DNA of 64,000 bases from Anadara kagoshimensis. Taxonomy: Eukaryota; Mollusca; Bivalvia; Arcoida; Arcidae. Of this stretch, positions 11,041 to 22,745 are shown piece by piece. The notes below the pieces were generated by a model, which saw only the letters and a program-made list of their open reading frames with translations, was not told where the DNA came from and did no database searches. The first letter of the stretch is position 1. The number at the start of each line of letters is the position of its first letter. The stretch lies in the NCBI GenBank assembly GCA_021292105.1, contig CM037868.1, positions 2,719,721-2,783,720 of the forward strand, in the 5' to 3' direction. The position numbers and the translations under genes were made by a program.

Positions 11041-13860
11041 TGGTGTTTCATCGATACTAATGTTATATCACATCTAAGGAATGTTAAAAATATTATTTAC
11101 GCACACGTAACCATGTGAAATACTATATTTCTAGTTCATAAAATTGAAATATCTCTACTTAAATACATGATCTGATTTATGTTGTGTTAAAAGCTCCAAT
11201 GCATAAAAATCTGATTCATTTTATATATAATTCCAGACTTCTGTGAATTCATCCAAGATTGGAATATATGTCCCTGATTATCTGTTAGTTATCATCCGTA
11301 TAATTCTACATTGATCTTATAGACATTAGTACATAATACATGTATATTTATCGTAATTCGAAACACAATTTCTGTTAATAAACATAATCCGTCTGAATTG
11401 AAAACTAAATGAACCATCATCAGATTAATATAGATCTGATATCAATAAAATATTTCTGATTTTATCCGATTTTTAAAAATGCATGAAAGCATGGTGAGTA
11501 AATATCCGATTTGTCACACTTACATACATACATTATCAATGTTCATCAACATCATTCGTTTGATTTGTAACAATGGCAGGAGCCATGACTTGACAAGTTC
11601 TGAATTTCAAATAAGCCAGATTTTGATTGGACCCTGTTACTTCTGTTATATATTGGTATTGAACACTGTCTATTGATCATACATAATCCATTGATCTAAA
11701 TATACAAGCACGTGTTGCTAAATATATACTCCGACATCTGGTGATAATGCCCTGCTATGTTAGAACATTATTTGAGATAATCCGAAACAATTCCTTCTGA
11801 TGCCATTACTAAAAAACTAGTTCGAGTGGTGTGCTATCCTTATTACGCCACACATTGAGAAACAGATAAATTAAAATGAAAAACCAAGAAATTATCCTCT
11901 GGGATTTCCTTAAGTATCCAGTGAAACCATTTGTGAGCAGTCGAACATAAAAGTTTCCAGATTTATCTTGAATACGTATTGCGGTTTTATGCTAATCTGT
12001 GTTGAGTACAAATCAGAAGAATATATTTGCCTCATATAATGTTTATTTTTACAGAGCTATCTTGTTTTTTATTGCCATCTTTTTGCCACTAGTACTATAC
12101 AGGAGGCATATTTTTCACAGCTGATTAACTTTTAAAATTAGGGTGACCGAAGACATAGCAAATGTTCAAAGATCTACATTAAGCAGGATTGCACAATATC
12201 AATGGTCTATGTACGTGTAGTTTTTGATGACATATTTTAAATTCAGAACATATATTTCAATACCTTATAAAATCCATGAACTTTTTATGTTTCCTCTTTA
12301 AAACATTTCTTTTAATTCATAAAAGGTACCACTTTCTAAACTTCATTTTATTTTTGCTTAAACTTATTTCCGAATCTGTTTATAAAAACATATTTATATT
12401 GCAATTCTGATTTTCTCTAAAGCCACAACTACTTACTTCATCTTGACGAATTGAATAAGCGTTTTAATGTTTCTGTCTAATAAAATATTCCTTAAAACTG
12501 CTAAAACACCACTTTAGATTTCTTAATTTCAGTTTAGTTTAAATCTTTTTCGAAATCGTTAACATTTTCTGTATTTTATCTTTTAAAACTTTTTGTATTC
12601 TTTTCAAACCACAACTACAATGTACTTACTTCATTCTGACGACCACGTGTTTAGTTTTTTCCTAAATAACAATTAATTGTTTTCTCTCCATATTATTTTA
12701 GATAACATTCCGTCAATGATTACCGTGCCACATCTGTTCTGTTACTTAATAGATGTCTGCTATTATCCTCAAATATTTTTAACAAACACCACAGTCAGTC
12801 AAAACATATGAGAAAACTAGACGAAAAATACTTTCTCATATGCAAGTAATATTTGTATCAGAATCCTTGTGTTTGTTTTGTCTCTTTCTGCATCATTCAA
12901 AATTTAAATACATATGTAACAGGATAATTCTTGTGTCTCTTTCTGTCTTTTTCGGAACTTTAAACAACAGCGGGATAAATGGTATGTTATACTTAAAAGA
13001 TATAAAAGGTATCAAAATCCAATTTCTGCAGTATTCAAATTTCCATTATTAGAATGCAACATCTTGATTTACAGGATAATAAACTACCACTCCTATTGCA
13101 GATTTGTATATTTATAATTCTTTTATTTTAAGCATGAAATGTGTCCAAATCCAATCCCTTCTGTGATGCAGTTTTTTTAAATTGAATATTTCATTTTGCT
13201 GATGTATTCAATTCAAATAAGATAAATCCGATATAACTCATTATCTCTATTTTAAAACAATTCAATTTTCGAATATTTCAAAGTTTTTCTAAAGATTCTA
13301 TCCAATAACACCAATAAACAAGCTTCCAAAAGTAAGTAAATTGAACAACAATCCTATTAAAACTGTCATTTTGGTTTTAAGATATAAAATAACAAAATAA
13401 TTTCTCTCTTATTCAAAACATTATCAAATCCAATACATCAACAAAATAAGCCATCACTGAGCAGTAACTTAAAACTCTACAAACACGCTAGAAACATCGT
13501 ACTGGAAAAATATATTGTTACGTGGTCACTGGATTTTTATCCGTTCCGTTCCCAAAAGGTTATACACACATATATGAAGTGTATAGAAAGAATCACAAAC
13601 GATCTAGACCTAACAGTGTTCTCTATTCATAAGATAGAAATAAGCTCTATATATCCAATATGCTGGATTCTGTAAAGCAATTTCAGCGATATATTGGTTA
13701 TTGTAGGAGAAACAAAACGTAGTGTTATAAACAGAAATATGAAGCAATGCTAATTACAGGATGAAATGTCAGCGTAGAACAAGAATAAATAAATCTTATA
13801 TATAATCTAGAATGGATATTAAATTATTTATTTATCTGATACAGAGATTATTTATTTGAT
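11041..13860. other. Upstream region of the receptor gene; no gene or clear repeat
   Basis: AT-rich with no dispersed family, tandem array or coding exon that I recognise. It is the longest stretch in the left part without an M1, R1 or SINE copy, as might be expected of a promoter-proximal region. Confidence 0.4.
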
Positions 13861-13865
13861 CAAAG

Positions 13866-14285
13866 TTAATCCGGAAAACTGATTCTAAAGTAAAAGCGTG
13901 TATTAGTAAAACTTAATAAAAATTGAAATAATTTGTACGTACATGTATTTGAACCAAGACAACAAATAGAGAAAACAACTGGGTGTAACACACAATGTGA
14001 GGGCCGGGGTCATCTAGCGTGATGCCTGGGTCATCTAGCGTGATGCCTGGATCATCTAGCTATAGTGTGATGCCTGGATCATCTAGTGTGATACCTGGGT
14101 CATCTAGTGTGATGACCGGGGCCCTCTATTTGTTATTTGTACCATGTTGATACCCTTGTGTCGTTAGAGCCGGTAAACTGATTATAAATTAAGAAATTGT
14201 AATAGTAAAACTTAGTATAAAATTGAAATGATTTTTCCGTATTTTACCCAAGTCAACAAGTCAAGGGAGCAACTTGTTGTAATAT
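13866..14285. repeat. Diverged direct duplication (about 300-bp spacing) around a 21-bp array
   Basis: CCGGAAAACTGATTCTAAAG..TAGTAAAACTTA.TAAAAATTGAAAT (13871 on) recurs as CCGGTAAACTGATTATAAAT.. (14171 on). The two share an AAC-TTG-TGTAA context further along. Confidence 0.6.
14003..14125 (+). repeat. 21-bp GC-richer minisatellite, about 5 units
   Basis: Unit like TCATCTAGCGTGATGCCTGG, with point variants and one short insertion. It is bounded by AGGGCC on the left and GGCCCT on the right, a short inverted repeat. Confidence 0.85.
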
Positions 14286-14474
14286 ATGTGTTGGTGGTAT
14301 TAGTACTACAGCTGGACCCACTTGATCAGCTTAATCAGTGATTAGCAAAAAATAAAAACATGAATAAGAATAAAAATATCATAATCGAATGGATTGTGTT
14401 TTACAATGTGCTTTAGTATTCATTTTCGTCATTTTTACTTGGATCATTGAGTATAAAATAGAACATTCAAGATA

Positions 14475-14688
14475 CGGTACAGACCTGTCGAAAGTTTAAC
14501 ACTCAGCCAACTAATTTTGACAGCTCATCTCAGTTCCTAACTATCTACATGTCCACAGCTTTTTGGCAGATACCATCTATCTCTCAGCAGCTTTTCGGTG
14601 ACTAGCTGTCAATATTTTGGTCATTCTGTTGCCAAGATTTGACTCCTTTTCGTTTGCTCAGTGTTAAACTTTCAACAGGTCTATACTG
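14475..14688 (-). mobile_element. M1 MITE, complete copy
   Basis: CGGTACAGACCTGTCGAAAG at the left and TTTCAACAGGTCTATACTG at the right, flanked by TA on both sides (14473-14474, 14689-14690). Reverse-orientation interior (AGCTCATCTCAGTTCC, TTTTCGGTGACTAGCTG). Confidence 0.9.
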
Positions 14689-14690
14689 TA

Positions 14691-15154
14691 CGTTCACTTA
14701 TATCCAAGCACGGAGAGTCTAACATCAGTTTTCTTTATATTTTGATGAACTGACTCATAGTACTGACAGTGCACTAGAACTAAACTTATTGTTTTTATTA
14801 AATACCATTTATTATCAGAGCTGGATAATTTATTAGTCATTAATATACTGTATTGGTTCAGTGAAGAAGGAGAGTTTGATTCATATTTCATCCTCGGTTT
14901 ACAGTTTGGCTTTCCAGAAGGATCGTTTATTACTACATATATAAACCTGAACTCAATCAATATACTTTCCTAGATAAACAATATCTGATATTTTGTATTC
15001 AAATACACAATGACAACCAAGAAACTGTACACAAAGTTCAGAGTTTACAAGTATGATTTGACTTAATGGACCTTTAGTTGGAGTACAATATATAACTACC
15101 AATTGTTAATAATCAGTCAATGACAGAATCTTCAAAACATATAAGAGACAATGA
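14691..15154. other. No supported gene
   Basis: An 88-codon minus-strand frame (14694-14960) ends against the M1 terminus. I recognise no domain in it, and it has no splice-site or codon-bias support. Confidence 0.35.
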
Positions 15155-15290
15155 AAAACAAACATACTAATCTACGTCCGAATCACAATCCAGAAGCAAA
15201 GTAAAAACTTTAGAACTGACAAGTTAGGTTATACACGTGAACTTTCACCAGGGAAGTGAGGCCGGGTGCTCCGGAAGGGTAAGCACAACC
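15155..15290 (-). repeat. R1 retroelement-like copy
   Basis: Constant end (AAACATACTAATCTACGTCC), CACGTGAAC and GGTGCTCCGGAAGGGTAAGC are present. It is truncated abruptly after GTAAGCACA. Confidence 0.85.
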
Positions 15291-16036
15291 AATTAATTAA
15301 GAGATAAGGGATTGCCAATTTCATAATCATTCGGTAATTACGATTTTCCTTAAATCTGCAAAAATGTATAATTTTGTTTGTAAACTACAGTAAAGCCGTG
15401 CAACCATGCCTTTCGATAACTTTGAGGCCTCGCTTATCGTCACAGTATTTTAAAGTACGAAAGTCTATTTCAAATCAGAACTCTGAAAATGTCAAAACAT
15501 TATTAAACAATTAGTACCTATTTATTTATACAGTGTATATCGAGGCTTCGACTTTATTTAGAGACTGTAGACGATCTTTGTAAGATTATGATACTTACAT
15601 TCTGGTTTTGTAGCAAGTTTATGTGCTACTTTTGAATTTTTATAAAATAACGCATTTAAAAGTAGCACATGACAGTAGTAAAAGTTGCTCAAATTACTGT
15701 AATGATTTTAATTTTTAAACAGGGCTTGATACTATTTCCAAAACTAACTAAAAAGATAAGCATTGTTACAGCAATATGTTAGCTGTTAAATCAACAAGTC
15801 AAAGTTGTCAATCCAGCAGAAAACGCCAATTATAATAACGAGGTTATTGCTCTATGCAAGGGGTATTGATCTGTGATATATGATTTAGGTCCCTTACATG
15901 TCCTGAAGTGTCACTTCTTTGATTGCAGGATCAGGTCACAATTGTCAATACAGTACCAGCAGAAAATACGAAATACAATTTGTAAAAAAATAACGCTATG
16001 CATGAAAATATTGATCACTAATTTTAAGTTCGTAGC
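15291..16036. other. No supported gene
   Basis: AT-rich. CAGCAGAAAA and ATAACG phrases at about 15815 and 15957 suggest a small degenerate duplication (about 140 bp apart). No coding signal. Confidence 0.35.
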
Positions 16037-16038
16037 TA

Positions 16039-16259
16039 CAGTAAAGACCTGTCGAAAGTTTAACACTGAACTAACGAACAAAAAAGGACTCAACGCTCGT
16101 CTGTCGAGATACCGAGATTTTGATTACTAGCGGCCGAAAAGCTGCTAAGAGATGTATAGCAGGTATCGAAAAGCTGTCGAGAGATAGCAAAAATGTAGCT
16201 AAAGATAGGCTAGTACTTATACGTAAGTTTTGTGTTAAACTTTAGACAGGTCTATACAC
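16039..16259 (+). mobile_element. M1 MITE, complete copy
   Basis: CAGTAAAGACCTGTCGAAAG at the left and AACTTTAGACAGGTCTATAC at the right, flanked by TA on both sides. The wider flank is TAGCTACAG on both sides. The interior holds GCTGTCGAGAGATAGC. Confidence 0.88.
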
Positions 16260-16261
16260 TA

Positions 16262-17215
16262 GCTACAGATGTCATATGTCGTGGCCTTTCGTGTCGCTAC
16301 CTCGCGTACTAATCTGGCCAAATCAATGACTTGTCAATCAGATATGACTTGCTGGATCAGAAGAAGCATTCTTTATCGGAATTTGTGTACAGATGTAGAT
16401 TTGATAAATTGATGATGGAAAGTCACAGCTAATGAATGTCATTTACAGTGACCTAACAACCATCGGCATGTGTATTGTCTGTCAATTGCATTATCCCCAT
16501 GTGACCAACATAGATATATATTTTAAGTTGCCATGTTAATATTACTTATCATGGGCAAGGTTCGAGCGGCACCCAAAGACAAAAAAAAATCACATTTTAT
16601 GTTGTAAGCCACATTTGGATGGTGTCTACTCTAAAAATATAATTTGCACTGAATGTGTGTTTATTTCGCCAAAGAATCAAATTGAATATATTCTTGTTTC
16701 AATCATATTTAAGATCGGCGTTACTTTATCTTTTTTTTTCAATTTAATACCTTTTCGACTAAAAGCCAAGCAGAAATATCAATTTGACAGCTAAAAACTA
16801 CCATGGATCCATTAGTGTATTATTTTTTTTCAATAAATCTGCATTTGACACCAAAAAAAGCCACATATTTCCAGAGGTCGCATTTACTTTATTTTTTAAA
16901 CCATATAGTTTATGACAAAGCTAATATGCTTCATTTTAAGATGATAAAAAAATACTTGCTGAAACGCCAATCTGAGTTGAACCAAGATTATAGGCAGAAT
17001 GGCAATTGAAACCAATCTTAACTGACAGAGAAATGATTTTATGGCTTTCTTGGGGATTGGCGCTTTGTATTTCTGAGTGATTTACGGATTTTTATTTCAT
17101 TTAAGGAAATGTTTTTTACACATTAATTAAACTTATTTGTACACAAAACGTGTATATACATCATATACTGTTAAAAGGATGGGTTTTAATTGGTCCCAAG
17201 AATTAATTGTTTAAG
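16262..17215. other. No supported gene
   Basis: AT-rich. A short open frame at 16803-17009 has no recognisable domain. Confidence 0.35.
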
Positions 17216-17231
17216 TTGTGTTGAAATAAAC

Positions 17232-17238
17232 AAACAAA

Positions 17239-17289
<51 letters not shown>

Positions 17290-17348
17290 AAATATAAATA
17301 AATAAATAAATAAAAACTTAATAAATAAATAAATAAATAAATAAATAA
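17232..17348 (+). repeat. (AAAT)n microsatellite
   Basis: Nearly continuous AAATAAAT repeats over about 115 bp, with two small interruptions. Confidence 0.95.
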
Positions 17349-17549
17349 TATCAATATCCTAGACAGATCCATAGCAGTTTTTTGGGGTTTGGCTGGAGGT
17401 TGGGCTGATGGTTGGCCATGTAGCTAGTTTAAATGTGGTTTTAGTCTAATCGATCAGACCTTATAAAATGTGGAAATGTGTGCAAGATCCTCTACCAAAG
17501 GTTGGCGGCTATCTTCATAAATTCAGATTTCCTCCATCATTCACAAAAC

Positions 17550-17900
17550 TAGAAGAGGCCGCGATGGTCTAAGGATAAGACGCCAGTCTTCAAATCAAGA
17601 GTCTCTCATCGCTGTGAGTTCGAGTACCGCTCAGTCCACATGTGGGAAAGTGAATTTTCTTGGCCTTTTCTGGTTCACTTGGTATCAGTTTAATGGACTT
17701 GAGGAGTGGTATGCGTGTCCGCAGCGTACTGACTCTGTGAGCTAGCACGTTAAAGTCGCCCTGAGTGAGCGCTAGTACAAGGCAGACCATAAAACACACT
17801 CAACTTGTTCATAGATTAATCCATAGGGATTAAAAAAAATAGTTCTCGTGGCGAATAGCTAAAACATTGCTGATGCGGTGTTAAGCAACATTCAACCAAC
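17550..17900 (+). mobile_element. tRNA-derived SINE
   Basis: The head resembles a tRNA, with an A-box-like TGGTCTAAGGATAAGACG and a B-box-like GTGAGTTCGAGTACCG, the internal Pol III promoter. A body of about 220 bp follows, ending in TTGCTGATGCGGTGTTAAGC and a CAACCAACCAACC tail. The tail matches the 3' part of the SINE at 31860-32200. The frame at 17590-17799 (minus) is a by-product. Confidence 0.8.
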
Positions 17901-18312
17901 CAACCACAATACTAGTATACATTCGAATATAAATGATAAAAAACTTTTACGTGAAACATAGAAAATTATTATTGTTTTATCACCAACAAATCTAATGCAT
18001 GCTTCTAGCTAGTACAACATTTAAAAAAAGTTTTACGAATCTCCAAATATTGACAAAGAATATAACGAACATCTTTAAACTCTAAAATTTGATTTTCTTA
18101 AGCTTATGTAAATGAGCAATATACGAGCTTGTTTGAGAATATTTCACACAATTTTAAAACATTCTACTCATGTTACATACAATAATGGTCTGGTACATCA
18201 TATTCGTTACGTAACAATTCTATCCATTTTTGTTGCGAGTTTATTCAAACTAATTTACTGTAAAATCAATTGACACCGGTAACATCAATACTTTATTTTC
18301 TAAATAATAGCA
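17901..18312. other. No supported gene
   Basis: AT-rich spacer between the SINE and an M1 cluster. Confidence 0.35.
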
Positions 18313-18314
18313 AA

Positions 18315-18713
18315 CAGTACAGATCTGCCCAAAGTTTAACATTGGGAGAACAAAAATGGATCGAAGCCTGGATGCACAATGGCCGAGAGATGAATAGTCA
18401 CTGGCCAAAAAGCAATCGATAGCCGTTGTACAGATGAAATACAGACCTTCGAAAATTGAACACTAAGCTAACAAATTACTGTCGAGTTGACAGCTTATCT
18501 TAGCCCCTTGGATACCCATATCTTCGCAGCTGCTATCTATGTAAAATTTGGCAGCTTTTCGGCTACTAGGTACCCATATCTCGACCACTAAACAGTCAAG
18601 CTAAGACTTCTTTTTCGTTAGCTCAATGTTAAATTAAACAGGGATCGATATGAGATGCCGATCTGGAAATAATCCACAGTTTATAACGTTAAACTTTAGA
18701 CAGGTCTGTACTG
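18315..18713 (+). mobile_element. M1 MITE (outer) split by a second M1
   Basis: Outer left end CAGTACAGATCTGCCCAAAG and outer right end GTTAAACTTTAGACAGGTCT..ACTG. Between them lies another M1 with its own ends (18442-18643), making a nested pair. Confidence 0.8.
18442..18643 (-). mobile_element. M1 MITE (inner, nested)
   Basis: Left CAGACCTTCGAAAATTGAAC, right CGTTAGCTCAATGTTAAATT. The reverse-orientation interior (GACAGCTTATCTTAGCCCCT, TTTTCGGCTACTAGGTA) is opposite to the outer copy. Confidence 0.8.
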
Positions 18714-18764
18714 TGCCTAAATAAGGGCCAAAATAATCGGTCAATTTGGCTATAATTTGATATG

Positions 18765-18795
18765 TTATTGTTAAATTTTAGACAGGTCTGTGCCG
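18765..18795 (-). mobile_element. Extra solo M1 terminus
   Basis: TTGTTAAATTTTAGACAGGTCTGTGCCG, then TA. It is a third right-hand terminus, 82 bp beyond the outer copy's end, with no matching left end. Confidence 0.7.
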
Positions 18796-18796
18796 T

Positions 18797-19599
18797 AAAT
18801 TACCACTATTATAAATCGCACTGAGCACGGTACACTTCATTTATACATTTGTACATCATCGCCTTTTACACTCTCATTTAATATTCTGTTTGATTTTCAA
18901 ATATTTTATGTTCGTTTCCGTGTTTTGAACATTGATAATTTAATGGCTGTGGTTATTAAGATATGTTCGGTCGCGTTGTTCAATTATATGCAGTTTTATT
19001 GCCTGAATTGTGACAATTTCTTGGCATCGATCACTTAAATGAAGATAGCAATGATTTAATATACTGAAGATATATATCGTATCTTAATCAATAGTTCTGT
19101 AGTACTAGTGTACATCATAGATTACATATTTTGTAACTACACTGTGTGGTATTAGTATGTATTTTACGGATAAACCGTTGCAACAACTTCATTTAAATTG
19201 ATTTTAATATACTAATTGCGTATAAAAAAATTCAGAATTGGTATTTAAAATAATGTTTCTTTTCAAATGGTCAGTGTTGTCATTTTTGCATTACAAACAC
19301 TAAATTTAAAAACAGATGAATATGTACAAAAATCAATAAACGGTATAGTGCACTTTTTCTCCTTTGAGAAAATGCCAGAATTCAAGAAAAGACAATCGTC
19401 CAGAAGTTTGAAAGCAAGAATAAAAATATCTCAAAATTGGCAACGCTTATATCCTCTTAACATTCAAGATACTGTACAGGGACATGAATCGAACTTGGCT
19501 TAATTTGCAGTTAGACAAGTTATTCAAGTCGAAGAATTCCTTCATGTCTTTCCTTAATGGATGAATTTCACGTGTTTTATTGAATTTGCCAATTTTCAA
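18797..19599. other. No supported gene
   Basis: AT-rich. A 78-codon frame at 19267-19503 (+) has mixed composition but no recognised domain. Confidence 0.35.
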
Positions 19600-19665
19600 A
19601 GTGTTTACTTTGCTTTTGGGATTGTGATTTGAACATAGATTGGTATGTTTTGTGTGTCTGATTAT
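19600..19665 (+). repeat. R1 fragment (constant end)
   Basis: TTTGCTTTTGGGATTGTGATTTGAACATAG.. followed by GGTATGTTTTGTGTG matches the terminal segment of R1. Confidence 0.6.
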
Positions 19666-19735
19666 AAAAACAACACTGGTTTTTATTGAATTATAAGGTA
19701 TGCAATGCTCTGAGAATACTAGATGAAATAGAATA

Positions 19736-19939
19736 CAGAACTGTCGAAAGTTTAACATATGAATCGAAGCTCTACTGCAGAGATATGGATAGCTAGTGAT
19801 CGAACAACTACCGACAGAATAATTATAGTTAGCAGATGTCGAAAAACTGTGGAGATGTAGGTAATGGAGAGTCGAAAAGGGGTTGCGTATTCGGCACTAA
19901 TTTCTTAGTTTAGTGTTAATCTTTCGACAGGTATTATTG
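19736..19939 (+). mobile_element. M1 MITE, complete copy
   Basis: CAGAACTGTCGAAAGTTTAAC at the left and TTAATCTTTCGACAGGTATT at the right, flanked by TA. The interior holds GGATAGCTAGTG and AAAACTGTGGAGATG. Confidence 0.85.
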
Positions 19940-19975
19940 TAGATATTTTCGCAGTACTTTGGCTACTGTACAGGT

Positions 19976-20169
19976 CTGTCGAATGTTAAATACTAAGTAA
20001 CGAATCGGCAGCCTCGAACCTTCGTAACCTAAGTCTTGTCAGCTCAGCTTTTCGGCATTTGTTTCCTATCTATTGGCAGCTTTTCGGGCATTAACCATTC
20101 ATATCTAGGTCAATCAGTAGCCCGAAATTCCAGTCATTTTCGTTAGTTCAGTGTTGAACTTTAGTATTG
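19976..20169 (-). mobile_element. M1 MITE, complete copy
   Basis: CTGTACAGGTCTGTCGAATG at the left and TTCAGTGTTGAACTTTAGTA at the right, TA-flanked. It sits only 37 bp after the previous copy, in the opposite orientation. Confidence 0.85.
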
Positions 20170-20229
20170 TAGTCAGAACTGTAACTGTTGAATATACCTG
20201 ATGTAGATTTTATGGAAATTTAATTGATA

Positions 20230-20305
20230 ACATGGATTTGAAAGGAGCTGCCTATTCGGGACTTATTCACTAGCTTAGTGTTAAACTCCCGACAGGTCTG
20301 TACTG
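20230..20305 (+). mobile_element. Solo M1 right half
   Basis: GAGCTGCCTATTCGGGACTT..TTAAACTCCCGACAGGTCTG, ending in TACTG-TA. There is no left end. It belongs to a local duplication of the 19.74-20.22 kb region. Confidence 0.75.
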
Positions 20306-20576
20306 TAGCCAGTTTCGCAGTATTTTGTTTTTACTGTAATACATAATTGTATGATTTACCTGATGTGTATTTTATGGGAATATAATAGACCAACATATCA
20401 CAAGTTTGACAGAACACAGATATCTGTTTTTACGCAAGGATTCAATACGGTATGCTGTGGTAAGATAAGCTACTGTTTACGTACTCAATACAATATGTTA
20501 TGTGTACTCTAAATGTACCTGCCATCCCGCATATTCCGTGTGTCAAAATGTCAAAATAGAAAAAAAAAACCCCACC

Positions 20577-20827
20577 TAAAGCCCCGTTCACATGTGCTGA
20601 TTTACTCATGAGGTGCAAATTTTGTATACATGTCATGTATATGCAAAATCTGCATTCAGGTATATTTGACCATGCATGTGAATACAATTGCATAAATGCA
20701 AAAGTAAATATACACATATGCAAATAAACACAAAGTGTAAATGTGCACCTACTCAGACCAGATACAAACTTACTTTTGCATATGTATATATTAACTCCTA
20801 GTGTAGTTTTCGTCATGTGAATAGGGC

Positions 20828-20830
<3 letters not shown>
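20577..20830. mobile_element. 254-bp MITE with TAAGCCC.GTTCACATG ends
   Basis: Left TAAAGCCCCGTTCACATG and right CATGTGAATAGGGCTTA form about 17-bp terminal inverted repeats. The interior is CATATGCA-rich with no coding potential. The right end abuts a GA microsatellite. Confidence 0.7.

Positions 20831-20861
<31 letters not shown>
20831..20861 (+). repeat. (GA)n microsatellite
   Basis: About 15 GA units directly abutting the MITE end. A (TC)n run lies about 270 bp further on. Confidence 0.95.
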
Positions 20862-20863
<2 letters not shown>

Positions 20864-21130
20864 GACAGTTTACTAGTATTTGGGAACACTATTATCTCTC
20901 ATTCGGGACACCATTGTTGATGTTAATGTTGTCCTAAGATCTACGATAGAGTGACTGACGTCTCTTAAAACGTTATTTACAATAGAAAAAACGTTAGATT
21001 AAATGTAGCTTTGGACATTTGATTTTTCAACAACAATAAAAAAATCCAAATTGAAAACAGAAAGAGATACAAGTACTAACGCATCATATTGTCCAAAGCA
21101 TTTGTCTTCAGTTTATTCTGTTGTAGGCTA

Positions 21131-21168
<38 letters not shown>
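21131..21168 (+). repeat. (TC)n microsatellite
   Basis: About 18 TC units, inverted relative to the GA run at 20831. The two could pair as long hairpin arms. Confidence 0.95.
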
Positions 21169-21171
<3 letters not shown>

Positions 21172-21372
21172 ACAAATATATATATACATCACATAATCAA
21201 CAATCAAGATAAGAATCTCTCAGTATATCTGAGTTGTAATTACCCATACGAAGCCCGTATAATTCATCTCATCAAATTCTCCTTCCGTTAAAACATATCA
21301 ACTTTGGAATCCTGGGGAGGAAGTAATTTACTCACTCAATATTGTATCTTCTTATAATATTAACCTTATAAA

Positions 21373-21574
21373 CAGTACAGACTTGTCTAAATTAAAGTCA
21401 CTGATCTAACGATTGGCTGCCAGTGGTTGAGATATGGATTGCTAGTTGCCGAAAAACTGTCATGGGATAGATTACAGCTGCCGTCGACATAAAGTTAACG
21501 GAAGGCCGAAATGAATTTCAATTCGACACTAATTTTTTAGCGTATAGTGTTTAAATTTCCGCAGACCTGTCCTG
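21373..21574 (+). mobile_element. M1 MITE copy
   Basis: CAGTACAGACTTGTCTAAAT at the left and TTTAAATTTCCGCAGACCTG at the right, followed by TA. The interior holds GAGATATGGATTGCTAGTTG. Confidence 0.8.
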
Positions 21575-21589
21575 TATTTGGTGTCAAAT

Positions 21590-21728
21590 CTGCAACCCAT
21601 CTCGGCCTCGTTAGTAATATCTCTAAGCAGATTTTCGGTCATTACCTATTCATATCTCGGCAAATAGGCAACCGAGACTATGATCCTTGTCGTTACCTTG
21701 GTGTAAAACTTTCGACAGGTCTGTACTG
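21590..21728 (-). mobile_element. M1 right half, adjacent to the previous copy
   Basis: ACCCATCTCGGCCTCGTTAG.. to GTGTAAAACTTTCGACAGGT..ACTG-TA. A left terminus is missing, so this is a truncated or end-duplicated copy. Confidence 0.75.
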
Positions 21729-21730
21729 TA

Positions 21731-22274
21731 CATTTTGTCGAATACAGTTTTTTTCTATTAAGAAAAACAACATAATTAGATTTGGTATGTACCCTTTAAC
21801 GGATTAGAAAAATATATTTCCTAAAGTGTTTAAAAAATTAAAAGTGAAATGATTTTTCTTCCTTTAAAAGCATTTAACTTATAAATAAAACATTGTCTTA
21901 AAGCTTAGCTCTTAACATTTTATAAACTACATGTACGTGTATTAAATTAACTTTCGAACCATCGTACATGTATGATCTGCATATGATATTAAGAAATTAA
22001 ACTGCTTGAATTTGACTTAAAATCTACTTTCGCATTTAAAGGACTTAAGATATAACTCTATTTGAAATTGTCTTAGAAGCTATAATCCATTTATTAGATC
22101 CAAAATAACAATTATATCTACAGTGCATTTTCCTACTGTTAAATATGTCAGAGAAAAAATCTTTTAAGCTGCAAAAAGATACAATTTCTTTTCCACATGT
22201 CAAAATGTAGATTTAAAGAGGCGATAAGAATAATAATTCAGAAAGGTCCTAAAAAGGCACTGATTGTTTTTAAT
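21731..22274. other. No supported gene
   Basis: AT-rich. Nothing recognised beyond homopolymer-like runs. Confidence 0.35.
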
Positions 22275-22396
22275 CAAAAACAAACATACTAACCTATGTT
22301 CAAATCACAATTAAGAAGCAAAGTAAAAACTTTGGAACTGACAAGTTAGCCGCGGTTAGACACGTGAACTTCCACCAGGGAAGTGAGGCCGGACTT
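22275..22396 (-). repeat. R1 retroelement-like copy
   Basis: Constant end with AAGCAAAGTAAAAACTTTGG, CACGTGAACTTCCACCAGGG and GTGAGGCCGG, then truncated. Confidence 0.85.
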
Positions 22397-22546
22397 CCTA
22401 ACTATATATATCTCTGTCGTGTCGGCAGTATTTTATGCTGGTGGTGCTGAAAAAACTTGATTTCAAATGTTGAAATGCACATGTATACCACTTATACTAC
22501 ATCGATAGGAGGCAATTAGTCACAAGTGACTTTCGAGTTTTAAATA

Positions 22547-22745
22547 CAGCCGACCTTGCCTTAAAGTCTACCTCTAAATACGGGCCACCTGGTTTTAAAG
22601 ACCAATAAAAATTTTAAAAATCTCTCTTTAAAAACGAGTAAAATCGCCTTTTATTCATGTTATTTAACCTTTATATAAGGACCACCTTCCCATAAAGGTC
22701 ACCTTTACTGGTTCCTTCTTGTGACCTTTATAGATACATGTAATT
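22547..22745 (+). mobile_element. M2 MITE-like copy
   Basis: Starts CAGCCGACCTTGCCTTAAAG. The interior holds GGGCCACCTGG, ATAAAGGTCACC and TTTACTGGTTCC. The end GACCTTTATAGATAC is the inverse of the start. Confidence 0.75.
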
